This document shows, piece by piece, positions 19,304 through 28,941 of a stretch of DNA of 64,000 nt (within the stretch, counting starts at the first letter, position 1; each line of letters opens with the position of its first letter). This DNA comes from Chitinophaga sancti. Lineage in GTDB: Bacteria > Bacteroidota > Bacteroidia > Chitinophagales > Chitinophagaceae. The stretch is taken from positions 806,001-870,000 of the forward strand of contig NZ_CP139972.1 of assembly GCF_034424315.1 (NCBI RefSeq). The letters run 5' to 3'. The notes under the pieces are model-generated. The model worked only from the letters and a program-made list of their open reading frames with translations. It was not told where the DNA came from and did not search any database. A program made the position numbers and the translations under genes.

Positions 19304-19660
19304 ATGTTCACCCATCTTGATTTAGGTAAAAAAGGCGAGGAAATTGCACAGGCGCATTTTTTAGCGCAGGATTATATCATTTTGTGTACCAACTGGAAGA
19401 TGGGGCGCAGGGAGATTGATTTGATTGTGCGGAAAGAGGAGTGTTTGGTATTTGTGGAGGTAAAGACACTGATCTCTGATTTATGGGGGTACCCTGAGAA
19501 GAATGTGACACCGGCAAAAATAAGGGCCATACAGGCGGTGGCAGATGGCTATATGAACAGAATGAAAATCTTACCTAAAAGGATTCGTTTTGATATTGTT
19601 TCCATTACGTTCAGGAAGGATGGGAGCCATGAATTGGTGCATTTCGAAGACTGCTTTTAA
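19304..19660 (+). CDS. YraN family (UPF0102) putative endonuclease
   Basis: This small PD-(D/E)xK-fold protein, about 118 residues, has the family landmarks LGKKGEEIAQAHFLAQDY and RREIDLIVRKEECLVFVEVK, where the Asp and the ExK supply the nuclease-type active site. Family members are widespread and functionally obscure; a DNA-processing role is often proposed. ATG 19304 (MFTHLDLGKKGEE) gives the normal N-terminus. It is convergent with purB. Confidence 0.92.
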   Translation: MFTHLDLGKKGEEIAQAHFLAQDYIILCTNWKMGRREIDLIVRKEECLVFVEVKTLISDLWGYPEKNVTPAKIRAIQAVADGYMNRMKILPKRIRFDIVSITFRKDGSHELVHFEDCF

Positions 19661-19665
19661 AAACG

Positions 19666-19708
19666 AACCAGGATTATCTTTTGCTAAAGGCGAAAGATAA
19701 TCCTGGTT
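19666..19708. terminator. Bidirectional hairpin between yraN and purB
   Basis: Perfect 16-bp arms (AACCAGGATTATCTTT and complement) enclose an 11-nt loop, downstream of both convergent genes. Confidence 0.8.
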
Positions 19709-19750
19709 GGGAGGTCTGGCCTGCGGCCGGCTAATGGTTGCCGTTACAGA

Positions 19751-21088
19751 CTACCAGATACCTGTATAATTATGTGGCGTAATCGCCTTCAGTTCTTTCT
19801 TCAGACTTGCACTAATCTTCAATCCATCGATGAATTTATGCATTGTCTTCTGCGTAATCTGATCTCCACCACGCGTCAGCGCTTTCAGCGCCTCGTAAGG
19901 CTGTGGGAAATTCTCCCTGCGCAGCACGGTCTGAATCGCTTCTGCTACTACGGCCCAGTTATTTTCCAGGTCATCATGCAGTTTCGCTTCGTTCAGGATC
20001 AGCTTTTCCATTCCTTTCGCCAGTGATTTCAGTGCGAGGATAGAATGGCTGAATGGAACGCCCACATTTCTCAAGACAGTAGAGTCAGTGAGGTCACGCT
20101 GTAGGCGGGAAATAGGCAGTTTTGCACTCAGGTGCTCAAACAGTGCATTTGCCAGGCCCAGGTTACCTTCCGCATTTTCGAAATCGATCGGGTTCACTTT
20201 GTGCGGCATGGCAGAAGAACCTACTTCATTTGCCTTGATCTTTTGTTTGAAATAATCCATAGAGATATACTGCCAGATGTCGCGGCTGAAATCTATCAGG
20301 ATGGTATTGATACGTTTTAAGGTATCGAATTGCGCAGCAATGTTGTCGTAATGTTCGATCTGGGTGGTGTATTTCATACGCTGTAAGCCCAGGGTATTGT
20401 TCACGAACTTGTCACCGAACTTCTCCCAGTTGATCTTAGGAAATGCTACGTGATGCGCATTGAAGTTACCGGTAGCCCCACCGAATTTAGCCGCAAAAGG
20501 AATATCGCCCAGCAGTTTCACCTGGCCTGCCAGTCTTTCTGCAAATACCAGGATCTCCTTGCCCAGGATGGTTGGAGAGGCCGGCTGACCGTGGGTACGT
20601 GCCAGCATGGGGATCTTCATCCATTGTTTGCCTAATTTCTTCAGGCCCAGGATCAGGTTAGCAATAGCCGGCATATATACATGCTCGATCGCTTCTTTCC
20701 AGAATAATGGGGTAGCGGTATTATTTACGTCCTGGGAGGTCAGCCCGAAATGCACCCATTCCAGTTTATCTTCCAGGCCAAGGCCTTTCAGTTCGTTCTT
20801 AACAAAGTATTCTACAGCTTTTACATCATGATTCGTCACTTTCTCTGTATCCTTGATCAGCTGGGCATTTTCTACCGTAAATTCCTGATAAATTTTGCGG
20901 AGGGCCGGTACCTGGTTCTTGGGGAGGCTGAACAACTTCTGCTCGGAGAGGGCGATGAAGTATTCAATCTCTACCAATACGCGGTAGCGGATCAGGGCAA
21001 ATTCAGAAAAATAAGGGGCCAGTTCTTCCAGTTGTTTGCGATAACGCCCATCCAGCGGGGAAATGGCGGTCAATGATTGTAATTGCAT
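19751..21088 (-). CDS. purB: Adenylosuccinate lyase
   Basis: This fumarase/aspartase-superfamily lyase (445 residues) is used twice in purine synthesis (SAICAR to AICAR; adenylosuccinate to AMP). The signature GSSAMPHKVNPIDFENAEGN near residue 290 carries the flexible catalytic loop. The N-terminus LTAISPLDGRYRKQLEELAP and the ARTHGQPASPTILGKE segment match the E. coli-type PurB subfamily. It acts as a homotetramer in the cytoplasm and is monocistronic. Confidence 0.96.
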   Translation of the reverse strand: MQLQSLTAISPLDGRYRKQLEELAPYFSEFALIRYRVLVEIEYFIALSEQKLFSLPKNQVPALRKIYQEFTVENAQLIKDTEKVTNHDVKAVEYFVKNELKGLGLEDKLEWVHFGLTSQDVNNTATPLFWKEAIEHVYMPAIANLILGLKKLGKQWMKIPMLARTHGQPASPTILGKEILVFAERLAGQVKLLGDIPFAAKFGGATGNFNAHHVAFPKINWEKFGDKFVNNTLGLQRMKYTTQIEHYDNIAAQFDTLKRINTILIDFSRDIWQYISMDYFKQKIKANEVGSSAMPHKVNPIDFENAEGNLGLANALFEHLSAKLPISRLQRDLTDSTVLRNVGVPFSHSILALKSLAKGMEKLILNEAKLHDDLENNWAVVAEAIQTVLRRENFPQPYEALKALTRGGDQITQKTMHKFIDGLKISASLKKELKAITPHNYTGIW

Positions 21089-21182
21089 ACTAAAATTTTA
21101 TTGTTTAGTAAAGGGTGGTTTTCGCCCCTTACAGGATACATATAGCTAAAATGTGCTAATTTAGCCGGCAAAATTACTGAAA

Positions 21183-21923
21183 TTGGAACGGAAAGTAAAA
21201 GTAGCGGCAGTAAGTTATTTGAATACCAAGCCATTATTATTTGGATTTAGGAATCATCCGGTGATGAACATGATGGAGCTGAGCGTGGATTATCCGGCTA
21301 AGATAGGCCAGCAGCTGATAGATGGGATTGTTGACGTCGCGCTTGTGCCGGTGGCAGTGATACCGAAGATGAAAGAGTACCACATTATTTCAGATTATTG
21401 TATTGGAGCTGAGGGGCCGGTTGCTTCGGTTTGCCTGTTCTCAGATGTTCCCTTGCATGACATTAAGCGGATTTATCTGGATTATCAGAGCCGGTCTTCA
21501 GTGGCGTTGTTGAAATTGCTGGTGAGGGATTACTGGAAGCTGGATGTGGAGTTTATTCCTACTACAGGTGATTATGAGGGGAATATCAAAGGAACGGATG
21601 CTGGTTTAGTGATTGGAGACAGGGCGTTTTTACAGCGGAAGGTGTCTCCTTATATTTATGACCTGGCGGAACATTGGATCCGGTATACGAGTTTGCCGAT
21701 GGTGTTTGCGGCCTGGATTAGTAATAAGCCATTGCCGGTGGAGTTTATTCAGCAGTTTAATAATGCGAATGGGATAGGGGTTAATAATATTCCGGCAGTA
21801 GTGGCGGAGAATCCTTATGGGGAATATGATCTGACGACGTATTATGTGAAGAACCTGAGTTATCCGCTGACGCCTTCAAAAAGGCAGGGCCTGAATAAGT
21901 TCCTGGGGTATTTACAGCAATAA
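21183..21923 (+). CDS. mqnA: Chorismate dehydratase of the futalosine menaquinone pathway
   Basis: This MqnA-type periplasmic-binding-fold enzyme (246 residues) dehydrates chorismate to 3-enolpyruvylbenzoate, the first committed step of futalosine-dependent menaquinone synthesis. VKVAAVSYLNTKPLLFGF at the N-terminus is diagnostic, and DAGLVIGDRAFL matches the family's conserved hinge region. It starts with TTG at 21183 (MERKVKVAAV); no better ATG is available. Its presence implies the organism makes menaquinone by the alternative pathway. Confidence 0.92.
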   Translation: MERKVKVAAVSYLNTKPLLFGFRNHPVMNMMELSVDYPAKIGQQLIDGIVDVALVPVAVIPKMKEYHIISDYCIGAEGPVASVCLFSDVPLHDIKRIYLDYQSRSSVALLKLLVRDYWKLDVEFIPTTGDYEGNIKGTDAGLVIGDRAFLQRKVSPYIYDLAEHWIRYTSLPMVFAAWISNKPLPVEFIQQFNNANGIGVNNIPAVVAENPYGEYDLTTYYVKNLSYPLTPSKRQGLNKFLGYLQQ

Positions 21924-21940
21924 GCGCATATTTAAATAGC

Positions 21941-21981
21941 AAAGAGAAAAGCTTCCGTCTTTGGCGGAAGCTTTTCTCTTT
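21941..21981 (+). terminator. mqnA terminator
   Basis: Perfect 17-bp arms (AAAGAGAAAAGCTTCCG and complement) enclose a 7-nt loop and end in T-rich sequence. Confidence 0.9.
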
Positions 21982-22089
21982 TGGAGAGATGCCTGCGGCA
22001 GTAATGCCAATAGATTGAGAGCCTGCGGCCAGCTGGCAACAGAAATCCAATTATTTTCATTAAATTAGTTACCCACTAATCACGGAAGC

Positions 22090-22755
22090 ATGAAAATAGG
22101 TATCCTGGGCAGCGGTCCCGTCGGCCTTACGCTAGGTGAAGGCCTTGTCAGGGCAGGGCATGAAGTGATCCTCGGCACACGTAACCCGGCCAAAGAATCT
22201 CTGCAACAATGGATACGCAAAATAGGTGGCCACATTACAGCCGTGCCTTTCCGGGAGGCAGCCGCCCAGGGAGAATTACTAGTCATCTGCACCAGTTGGG
22301 CAGGTACACAAAAAGCCATTGAGTCCGCCGGACTATGGAATTTCAAGAATAAAGTTGTTGTTGATGTCACTAACCCGCTGGATGGAAAAGGACCTGACCA
22401 GCAGGGAAGGCTGAGCTTTTCTATCGGACACACCAATTCTGCCGGTGAGCAGTTGCAGGCATGGTTACCTCCAGATGCACATGTTGTAAAAGCATTGAGC
22501 TGTATCGGTCATGAATCCATGTTCCGCCCCCAGCATGAGCAGGACGCACCTACCATGTTCATCTGTGGAAATAAAAGACAGGCGAAAGCCACCGTGACGG
22601 AATTACTACAGCAAATGGGCTGGATTGATATTGTGGATATGGGCAGTATTGAAATGAGCAGGAATATAGAGCCATTGAGTATTTTGTGGTATGCGTACGG
22701 GTTTAGAACCGGTACCTGGCAACATGGGTTTAGGCTGGTGAAGAAGCCGTCGTGA
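22090..22755 (+). CDS. NADPH-dependent F420 reductase-like oxidoreductase
   Basis: This 221-residue Rossmann-fold protein shows the NAD(P) motif MKIGILGSGPVGLTLGEGLV at the N-terminus and GTRNP, then KVVVDVTNPLDGKG, as in NADPH:F420 oxidoreductase-like proteins. In non-F420 organisms these are annotated as NAD(P)-binding proteins with unknown substrate. Its 3' end is oddly repeated: the last 18 bp, including the stop codon, have a 14/18 copy directly downstream. Confidence 0.85.
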   Translation: MKIGILGSGPVGLTLGEGLVRAGHEVILGTRNPAKESLQQWIRKIGGHITAVPFREAAAQGELLVICTSWAGTQKAIESAGLWNFKNKVVVDVTNPLDGKGPDQQGRLSFSIGHTNSAGEQLQAWLPPDAHVVKALSCIGHESMFRPQHEQDAPTMFICGNKRQAKATVTELLQQMGWIDIVDMGSIEMSRNIEPLSILWYAYGFRTGTWQHGFRLVKKPS

Positions 22756-22773
22756 AGGAAGAAACCGTCCTGA
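22738..22773 (+). repeat. 18-bp tandem duplication of a gene's 3' end
   Basis: GTGAAGAAGCCGTCGTGA, the last 18 bases of the gene including TGA, is followed without a gap by AGGAAGAAACCGTCCTGA, which again ends in an in-frame TGA. Confidence 0.65.
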
Positions 22774-22783
22774 GAGAAAAGGA

Positions 22784-22926
22784 GAACCCTATTTCAGGAA
22801 AAAACATTCATAAAAGATAGAACTCGCCTATAAGAATGAACTCATTTTCGGGGAAAAGTCATTCATGAAAGGCAGAACTCACCGATAAGAAGAAGTACAT
22901 TTTCAGAGAAACGGCATTCATGAAAA
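22784..22926 (+). repeat. Locus C of the dispersed ~54-bp element, three diverged copies
   Basis: Three units with 54-55 bp spacing begin at 22784, 22838 and 22892. Each has an ATTTTCnGnG core, then CATTCATGAAAG and GAACTCACCGATAAGAA. They are clearly related to the copies at 3.2 and 42.5 kb (CATTCATGAAAGAGGGAATT, then CACCAATGGTAATGAA). Confidence 0.65.
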
Positions 22927-22953
22927 GCCAACAGCAATAACCCCCCTTTCCCC

Positions 22954-22988
22954 CAAAAAAAGGCCTTCCTGAATAGCTCAGAAAGGCC
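22954..22988 (-). terminator. Terminator of the M1 peptidase gene
   Basis: On the - strand GGCCTTTCTGA pairs with TCAGGAAGGCC (one mismatch) and is followed by a run of seven T. Confidence 0.8.
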
Positions 22989-23000
22989 CACATAACCGGT

Positions 23001-24635
23001 TTAGATCTGTTTGATATTAATATAAAAATTCGGATCCACCTTAAAGTCCTTCTTATTCGTCAGCGTGAACTGTGTTGACTGCCAGTGCTTACCCGGATAA
23101 ATAAACTGATACCCCCTGTCATTCAGCGTCACCTTCACCGGCATGTCAAAATTCTCCACATCTGTCACCCACCTGAACTGCAACTCATTCCCATTAAAAT
23201 GATACTCCAGCGTAGGGATCGTCGTATGCATCAAATACTGCTCAAACACCTTCTTGAAATTCATCTGCGTCATGTAATTCAGGTAATCCAATATATCTTT
23301 CGTCGTCACCGTCTGGTGCCAGAAAGTCTGGTTCATCCCCCGCAGCACATCCCTGAACACATTATCATTGTTTATGATCTGCCTGATGGTATGCACCATA
23401 TTCCCCCCCTTATAATACATATCCCCACTACCTTCCGCATTTACCCCATAAGGCGCAATAATAGGAATGTCATTCCTGATGTTCTGACGCACTCCTATGA
23501 TGTACTCGAACGCCGCTTTCCTGCCAAACTCACACTCCGTATACAAGGTCTCTGAATAGTTTGTAAACGCCTCATGGATCCACATATCCGCCAGGTCCTT
23601 GCTGGTGATATTATTCCCAAACCACTCATGCCCACTTTCATGCACAATGATAAAATCCCATTTCAAACCCCAGCCGGTGCCGGAAAGGTCACGCCCCTTA
23701 TAACCCCAGCCAAAGCCATTGCCATAAGCCACTGCACTCTGGTGCTCCATGCCTAAATGCGGGGCTTCCACCAGTTTGTAACTATCCTGGTAGAACGGAT
23801 ATTTGCCAAACCAGAACTCAAAACATGCCAGCATTTTCTTCACTTCCGCAAAGTGAATGGTAGCGGTATCCACATTATAATCCAGCACCCAATAGCTCAG
23901 GTCCAGTTTACCACCCTCACCGTTATAGGTATCCTTGATCTCTTTGTAATTCCCGATATTCAGGGCCACGTCATAGTTATTGATCGGGTTCGCCACATAC
24001 CAGATATAAGTATCGGTACCATCTTTATTAGATACCTTCTTTTTCAGCCGGCCATTCGAAACATCCACGAGGAAGTTCGGCACGGTCACCGCTATCGTCA
24101 TATCATTCGGCTCGTCAGATTGTGTATCCTTATTCGGCCACCACACACTCGCGCCCAGGCCCTGGCAGGCAGTCGCGATCCACGGACGGCCATCTTTATC
24201 TTTACGCCAGATGATACCGCCATCCCAGGGTGGATTCACCGCCGTTTTAGGACGACCATGGAAAAAGATAGTCACTTTCTTGGTAGCTCCTTTCGGCTGC
24301 TGCGCCAGTGTACGCACCATTACCGCATCGCCATCACGTTCATACGCCAGCTTCTGTTTATCCTGCATCACACTATCCACTTCCATTGGCAATTGCAGAT
24401 CTATCTGCATAATGCTGTCGGGCTTATTGATAAAATAGGTAATCGTATTAGAACCCCCCAGGGTACTATCCTGGGCATTCAGGGCCACATTAAGTTCGTA
24501 GTTCTGTACATCCCACCATTCCCGGGCAGAAGTAATTGAACCACGGAGTGTATCCGCATGGGTGAAGGTCCGCTCCTGGGCGCCAGCCGAAAGAGCTGTA
24601 GCCATAGCCATTAAAAGCAACAATAAGCCACGCAT
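23001..24635 (-). CDS. Secreted M1 family metallopeptidase
   Basis: This zinc aminopeptidase-type protein has a signal peptide (MRGLLLLLMAMATALSAGAQ), an N-terminal beta-saddle domain, a GxMEN-like substrate segment (HLGMEHQSAVAYGNGFG) and the zinc site HESGHEWFGNN near residue 331. The third ligand Glu follows in MWIHEAFTNYSE, giving HExxH-x18-E. At 544 residues it lacks the long C-terminal helical domain of full-length aminopeptidase N. It should trim peptides in the periplasm and is divergent from a peptide-binding lipoprotein gene. Confidence 0.94.
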   Translation of the reverse strand: MRGLLLLLMAMATALSAGAQERTFTHADTLRGSITSAREWWDVQNYELNVALNAQDSTLGGSNTITYFINKPDSIMQIDLQLPMEVDSVMQDKQKLAYERDGDAVMVRTLAQQPKGATKKVTIFFHGRPKTAVNPPWDGGIIWRKDKDGRPWIATACQGLGASVWWPNKDTQSDEPNDMTIAVTVPNFLVDVSNGRLKKKVSNKDGTDTYIWYVANPINNYDVALNIGNYKEIKDTYNGEGGKLDLSYWVLDYNVDTATIHFAEVKKMLACFEFWFGKYPFYQDSYKLVEAPHLGMEHQSAVAYGNGFGWGYKGRDLSGTGWGLKWDFIIVHESGHEWFGNNITSKDLADMWIHEAFTNYSETLYTECEFGRKAAFEYIIGVRQNIRNDIPIIAPYGVNAEGSGDMYYKGGNMVHTIRQIINNDNVFRDVLRGMNQTFWHQTVTTKDILDYLNYMTQMNFKKVFEQYLMHTTIPTLEYHFNGNELQFRWVTDVENFDMPVKVTLNDRGYQFIYPGKHWQSTQFTLTNKKDFKVDPNFYINIKQI

Positions 24636-24680
24636 AGAAATTAATAGTTTTATAATGGAAAGATATTAATTTTCAGTTTA

Positions 24681-26285
24681 ATGAGCATACAACGTTTTTT
24701 AATAATATGGACCGTGGTATTCGGATTGAGTAGTTGTCATCCGGCGCAGACTGAAAAAAGAATGGTATTCCGCTATAACACTGTCGATGGTATTGCCACC
24801 CTTGATCCCGCATTTGCAAAGAACCAATCCATCATCTGGGTAGTCAAACAACTCTATAATACCCTCGTGGAACCCGATCAGCAATTGCAGATCAAACCCT
24901 CCCTGGCCCAAAGCTGGGAAGTGTCTCCCGATGCCAGGGTCTATACCTTTCACCTCCGTACCGATGTTTTCTTTCATGACAACAAGGTTTTTCCCGGCGG
25001 CAAAGGACGGAAGATGATCGCCAGCGATGTGGTATATAGCCTGAAACGGATCATGGACCCCGCTACCGCATCTGCAGGTGCCTGGATCTTCAATGGCAAA
25101 GTGGATCCTGACAAAGGTTTTGAAGCAATCAACGATTCTACCTTCATACTCACCCTGTTACAACCCTTTCACCCGGTATTCGGTATCCTCAGCATGCAGT
25201 ATTGCTCCATTATTCCCCACGAAATCGTAGAGAAATACGGCAAGGATTTCAGGAAACATCCCTGCGGTACCGGCCCTTTTCAATTCGATTACTGGGAGGA
25301 AGGACAAGCTTTGGTGTTACATAAGTTCCCGCATTATTTCGAAAAAGGACTACCTTATTTAGATGCCGTAAAAGTCAGTTTTCTCGATAACAAAGCAACG
25401 GAGTTCCTGCTCTTCCGCCAGGGGCAATTGGATTTCATGAATGATATTGATGCCAGTTTTAAAGATGAAGTGCTGAATAAAAAAGGCGAACTGAAAAAAG
25501 AGTGGGAGGGGAAGATGATCCTGGACAAAACGCCGCAGCTGAACGTAGAATACTTCGGCTTTCTCTTAGACAGTAATAAAACACACAACTCACCCACGCG
25601 CATTAAAAACATCCGTTTAGCCATCAACTATGGCTTTGACAGGGCCAAGATGATCACTTTCCTCAGGAACGGGATCGGTACGCCCGCCAATGCCGGCTTC
25701 ATCCCCGCAGGCTTACCCTCTTTCGATACAAGTAAAGTAAAAGGATATAGTTATAACCCTGCCAAAGCGAGGCAGTTACTGAAAGAAGCCGGTTATCCCG
25801 GCGGCAAAGGATTGCCCCCCATCAAACTATTATCTATTCCCGTCTATGAAGATTATGCAAACTATGCCGCCAACCAGCTCCAGCAAATTGGGATCAAAGT
25901 GCAGGTAGAAGTATTGCAAAAAGCATTATTGCTGGAACAAACGGCTAAGTCTGACGCCCTCTTTTTCAGAGGTAGCTGGCTGGGCGACTATGCCGATGCA
26001 GAGAATTACCTCGCCGTATTTTACAGCAGGAACCCCGCACCCCCTAATTACACCCGCTATAAAAACCCCGCCTTCGACAAACTCTACGAAGCTGCCTTGC
26101 AGGAGAATAACGATAGCGTCCGCTATGACCTTTATAATCAAATGGATAGGATGATTGTAGCCGATGCACCCGTGGTGCCCCTGTTTTATGATGAAGTCAT
26201 TCACCTGGTCCAGCCAAAAGTACAGGGAATGGAAAACAACGGACTGAACCTGCTTGAATTGCGCAAAGTGAAGATAGTAGAATAA
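24681..26285 (+). CDS. ABC transporter solute-binding lipoprotein, family 5 (OppA/DppA-like)
   Basis: This 534-residue SBP_bac_5 protein has a lipoprotein signal (lipobox GLSSC, Cys19) and the family segments VKQLYNTLVEPDQQLQIKPS, SDVVYSLKRIMDPATASAG, GTGPFQFDYWEEGQALVL and IRLAINYGFDRAKM. Characterised relatives bind peptides or nickel for ABC importers. No permease or ATPase gene is adjacent, so the partner must be elsewhere or the protein acts alone. It is divergent from the M1 peptidase, which fits a peptide-scavenging theme but does not prove it. Confidence 0.92.
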   Translation: MSIQRFLIIWTVVFGLSSCHPAQTEKRMVFRYNTVDGIATLDPAFAKNQSIIWVVKQLYNTLVEPDQQLQIKPSLAQSWEVSPDARVYTFHLRTDVFFHDNKVFPGGKGRKMIASDVVYSLKRIMDPATASAGAWIFNGKVDPDKGFEAINDSTFILTLLQPFHPVFGILSMQYCSIIPHEIVEKYGKDFRKHPCGTGPFQFDYWEEGQALVLHKFPHYFEKGLPYLDAVKVSFLDNKATEFLLFRQGQLDFMNDIDASFKDEVLNKKGELKKEWEGKMILDKTPQLNVEYFGFLLDSNKTHNSPTRIKNIRLAINYGFDRAKMITFLRNGIGTPANAGFIPAGLPSFDTSKVKGYSYNPAKARQLLKEAGYPGGKGLPPIKLLSIPVYEDYANYAANQLQQIGIKVQVEVLQKALLLEQTAKSDALFFRGSWLGDYADAENYLAVFYSRNPAPPNYTRYKNPAFDKLYEAALQENNDSVRYDLYNQMDRMIVADAPVVPLFYDEVIHLVQPKVQGMENNGLNLLELRKVKIVE

Positions 26286-26419
26286 ACTTTAACATTTCAT
26301 TGCACCTTATCTATAGCCCGATCCGGGTCCTGGTGAACTATCGCTATGGTTCTGACGTATTTAATGAAGGTAATTAGATTATCTTCGCCCACTTATTGAT
26401 CAAAAAATTAAAAGAGTTA

Positions 26420-27187
26420 ATGACAGCGATATTGATATTTTTCTTCGCGCACTGGTTCCTGTCGCTTTTCTTCCACACTTTCTTTCTGCACAGGTATGCA
26501 TCCCACCAGATGTATACAACAAACAAATTCTGGGAAAAAGTATTCTACTTCTCCACCTGGTTCTTCCAGGGAAGTTCTTACCTGGTTCCCCGTGCGTATG
26601 GCGTGATGCACAGAATGCACCACGAGTTCAGTGATACTGAAGAAGATCCGCATTCACCACACTTCTTCAAGGATGTATGGGCAATGATGGTACATACACG
26701 TAGCATGTATAATGATTTCCTGACCGGCAAGCGTGTTGCTGATGAAGAGTTTACAAAAGATCCACTGCCCGTGTGGAATGCAATGGATAAATTCGGTGAC
26801 AACAACATTACCCGTTTAGCGTGGATGGCCATTTATATTGGCTTTTATGTAGCGTTTGCACCCAATCTGTGGTGGTACCTGTTACTGCCTGTTCACTTCC
26901 TGATGGGGCCTGTACAGGGCGCAGTGGTAAACTGGTGTGGTCATAAATATGGTTATCATAGTTTTGATAACGGGGATCGTTCAAAAAATACTTCTCCATG
27001 GGGTATCCTGCTGTTAGGGGAGTTGTTCCAGAATAACCACCATAAGTTTAAGGACAGCCCGAACTTTGCTAAGAAATGGTTTGAGTTGGATCCAACTTAC
27101 CCGGTAATGAGACTCATGCACTTTGTAGGGATCATTAAGATAAAACCGAAAGAAGCTAAAGTGGTCAGTATGAAAGCCGCCGCTTGA
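26420..27187 (+). CDS. Membrane fatty-acid desaturase-like protein
   Basis: This integral-membrane desaturase-superfamily protein has three histidine boxes: HRYASH near the first helix, RMHHEFSD about 40 residues later, and ELFQNNHHKF in the C-terminal third. These eight or so His residues hold the di-iron centre in acyl-CoA or acyl-lipid desaturases of the delta-9 type (NNHH box). Membrane helices flank the boxes. The ATG at 26420 (MTAILIFFFAHW) is preferred; a TTG at 26396 would add eight residues and cannot be excluded. A strong terminator follows. Confidence 0.9.
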   Translation: MTAILIFFFAHWFLSLFFHTFFLHRYASHQMYTTNKFWEKVFYFSTWFFQGSSYLVPRAYGVMHRMHHEFSDTEEDPHSPHFFKDVWAMMVHTRSMYNDFLTGKRVADEEFTKDPLPVWNAMDKFGDNNITRLAWMAIYIGFYVAFAPNLWWYLLLPVHFLMGPVQGAVVNWCGHKYGYHSFDNGDRSKNTSPWGILLLGELFQNNHHKFKDSPNFAKKWFELDPTYPVMRLMHFVGIIKIKPKEAKVVSMKAAA

Positions 27188-27200
27188 TAAAATAAACAAG

Positions 27201-27234
27201 AAACGCTCTCGCTCCGGCAAGAGCGTTTTTTTTT
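27201..27234 (+). terminator. Desaturase terminator
   Basis: AAACGCTCT pairs with AGAGCGTTT around a 10-nt loop, followed by eight or more T. Confidence 0.9.
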
Positions 27235-27448
27235 ATACCCTTGTCTGCCGGCCCCCTGTAATCCATCTCAATACGTTCCCGGCATCTTCGACATGCAATA
27301 GCTGGCTGGCAATGCGAAGGAACTGAATAGGCCGGATACCGCTGTGATCAGCGAAAGCCTATTTCGCTGGTGTACAGGGGAACAGGCCCCAAAAATGGAA
27401 TGCCTTTTTATATGAATCTTCCCCTATCTTACAAATAAATATCCCCTA

Positions 27449-28894
27449 ATGAAACAACTATTGGTTTTACTCGTACTCCTGTTAATTCAGTTAACCACTT
27501 ACGCCCAAACCGACAAAGAAAAGATACTATTGGTGGAAAAGAGCCTGGTCGGTACTATTCAATTAGAAGGCGAAACACCCTGGACGATAGCGGAACGAAT
27601 GACCCATTACAAGATCCCGGGCCTAAGTATAGCCGTTATACAAAATCATCGGCTCATATGGGCAAAGGGATATGGATATGCAAATGATAGCCTGAAAACG
27701 CCGGTTACAACTCAAACCCTCTTTCAGGCCGCCTCTGTGAGCAAATCCTTAAATGGGGTCGGTGTGCTCAAACTGGCGCAGGATAAAAAACTAGACCTGT
27801 ATAAGGATATCAATACCTACCTTACCAGCTGGCAATTCCCTTATGATAGCCTGGCTAAAGGTAAAAAGATCAACACCGCCAACCTGTTAAGTCATACTGC
27901 TGGTCTGACAGTACACGGTTTCGAAGGGTATACTCCGGGTACGCCCTTGCCGACCATCGTACAGATCCTGGATGGTGTGAAACCCGCTAACTCAGCCCCT
28001 GTCCGTTCCATGTTCGAGCCAGGTTTGAGATTAGAGTATTCAGGCGGGGGCATCACCATATCCCAGTTGATTGTCATGGATGTGACCCATATGCCCTATG
28101 CCGATTATATGAAAAAGGCAGTGCTCCAGCCTTTAGGCATGACGGGCAGTACTTTTTCCCAGCCACCTGCAGATGTCAAACCTGCACTTCTTGCCACCGG
28201 TCATAGCGGAGATGGAAAACCCATGGAAGGAAATTACCACATTCACCCCGAAGAAGCTGCTGCCGGTTTATGGACCAATCCCACAGACCTCGCAAAATTT
28301 ATTATAGAAACCCAACTGGCCTATGAAGGAAAATCTTCCAAAGTACTGAACCAGGCAAGCGCTCAGCTCGAACTGACTCCTTATCAGAACAAGCAGGGGG
28401 CATTAGGTGTGTTCATTGACATTTACCCTGACAGTACCACCTACTTTGGACATGGTGGCGCAAACATAGGATTTCGCTGCCAGTATTTCGGAAGCCTGAA
28501 GGATGGCAATGGCATAGTGGTGATGGTCAACTCTGATAACGGGAACATTTTACAGGAAGTGATCAATAGTGTGGCAAAAGTGTATGGATTTAAAGGCCTG
28601 TATCATTCCACTGTTAAAAAGACTGTCGCGGTAACAGATACCGTATTACAAACTTATGTTGGAGATTATCAGCTGGGTCCAAACATGGCTTTATCAGTTT
28701 ATAAAGAGGGGAAAAGCATTTATGCCCAGGCTCCGGGGGAACCAGCTCTTGAATTGATCCCGGAAACGCAGACGAAGTTTTTCCCAAGAGAATTTCCCGC
28801 ACTCATCGAGTTCAAAAAAGACGATACCGGTAAGGTAAATGCCATAATAATTTCGCACAACGGGCAACAGCAGGAAGCGAAAAAGATCAGGTGA
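27449..28894 (+). CDS. Secreted serine hydrolase, beta-lactamase/class C fold
   Basis: This 481-residue protein of the penicillin-binding-protein/class C beta-lactamase superfamily has a signal peptide (MKQLLVLLVLLLIQLTTYAQ). Active-site motifs are the SxxK of AASVSKS near residue 96, YSG in LEYSGGG near 196, and GHGGA near 334 in the KTG position. A small C-terminal beta domain (about 395-480; YVGDYQLGPNMALSVYKEG) resembles DUF3471-type domains. Substrates range from esters to D-amino-acid peptides, so resistance to antibiotics should not be assumed. Confidence 0.92.
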   Translation: MKQLLVLLVLLLIQLTTYAQTDKEKILLVEKSLVGTIQLEGETPWTIAERMTHYKIPGLSIAVIQNHRLIWAKGYGYANDSLKTPVTTQTLFQAASVSKSLNGVGVLKLAQDKKLDLYKDINTYLTSWQFPYDSLAKGKKINTANLLSHTAGLTVHGFEGYTPGTPLPTIVQILDGVKPANSAPVRSMFEPGLRLEYSGGGITISQLIVMDVTHMPYADYMKKAVLQPLGMTGSTFSQPPADVKPALLATGHSGDGKPMEGNYHIHPEEAAAGLWTNPTDLAKFIIETQLAYEGKSSKVLNQASAQLELTPYQNKQGALGVFIDIYPDSTTYFGHGGANIGFRCQYFGSLKDGNGIVVMVNSDNGNILQEVINSVAKVYGFKGLYHSTVKKTVAVTDTVLQTYVGDYQLGPNMALSVYKEGKSIYAQAPGEPALELIPETQTKFFPREFPALIEFKKDDTGKVNAIIISHNGQQQEAKKIR

Positions 28895-28904
28895 TACAAA
28901 TAAT

Positions 28905-28939
28905 AAAAGAGCTGCCTCATATACGAGACAGCTCTTTCT
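28905..28939. terminator. Bidirectional terminator between serine hydrolase and HAD genes
   Basis: AAAAGAGCTGCCTC pairs with GAGACAGCTCTTT with one mismatch. A and T tracts flank the stem between two convergent genes. Confidence 0.85.
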
Positions 28940-28941
28940 AT

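Noticed and set aside
23757..24539. 260-codon open frame opposite the M1 peptidase gene
   Set aside because: It lies wholly inside a well-supported peptidase gene on the other strand, and its His/Ile-rich translation has no recognisable domain.
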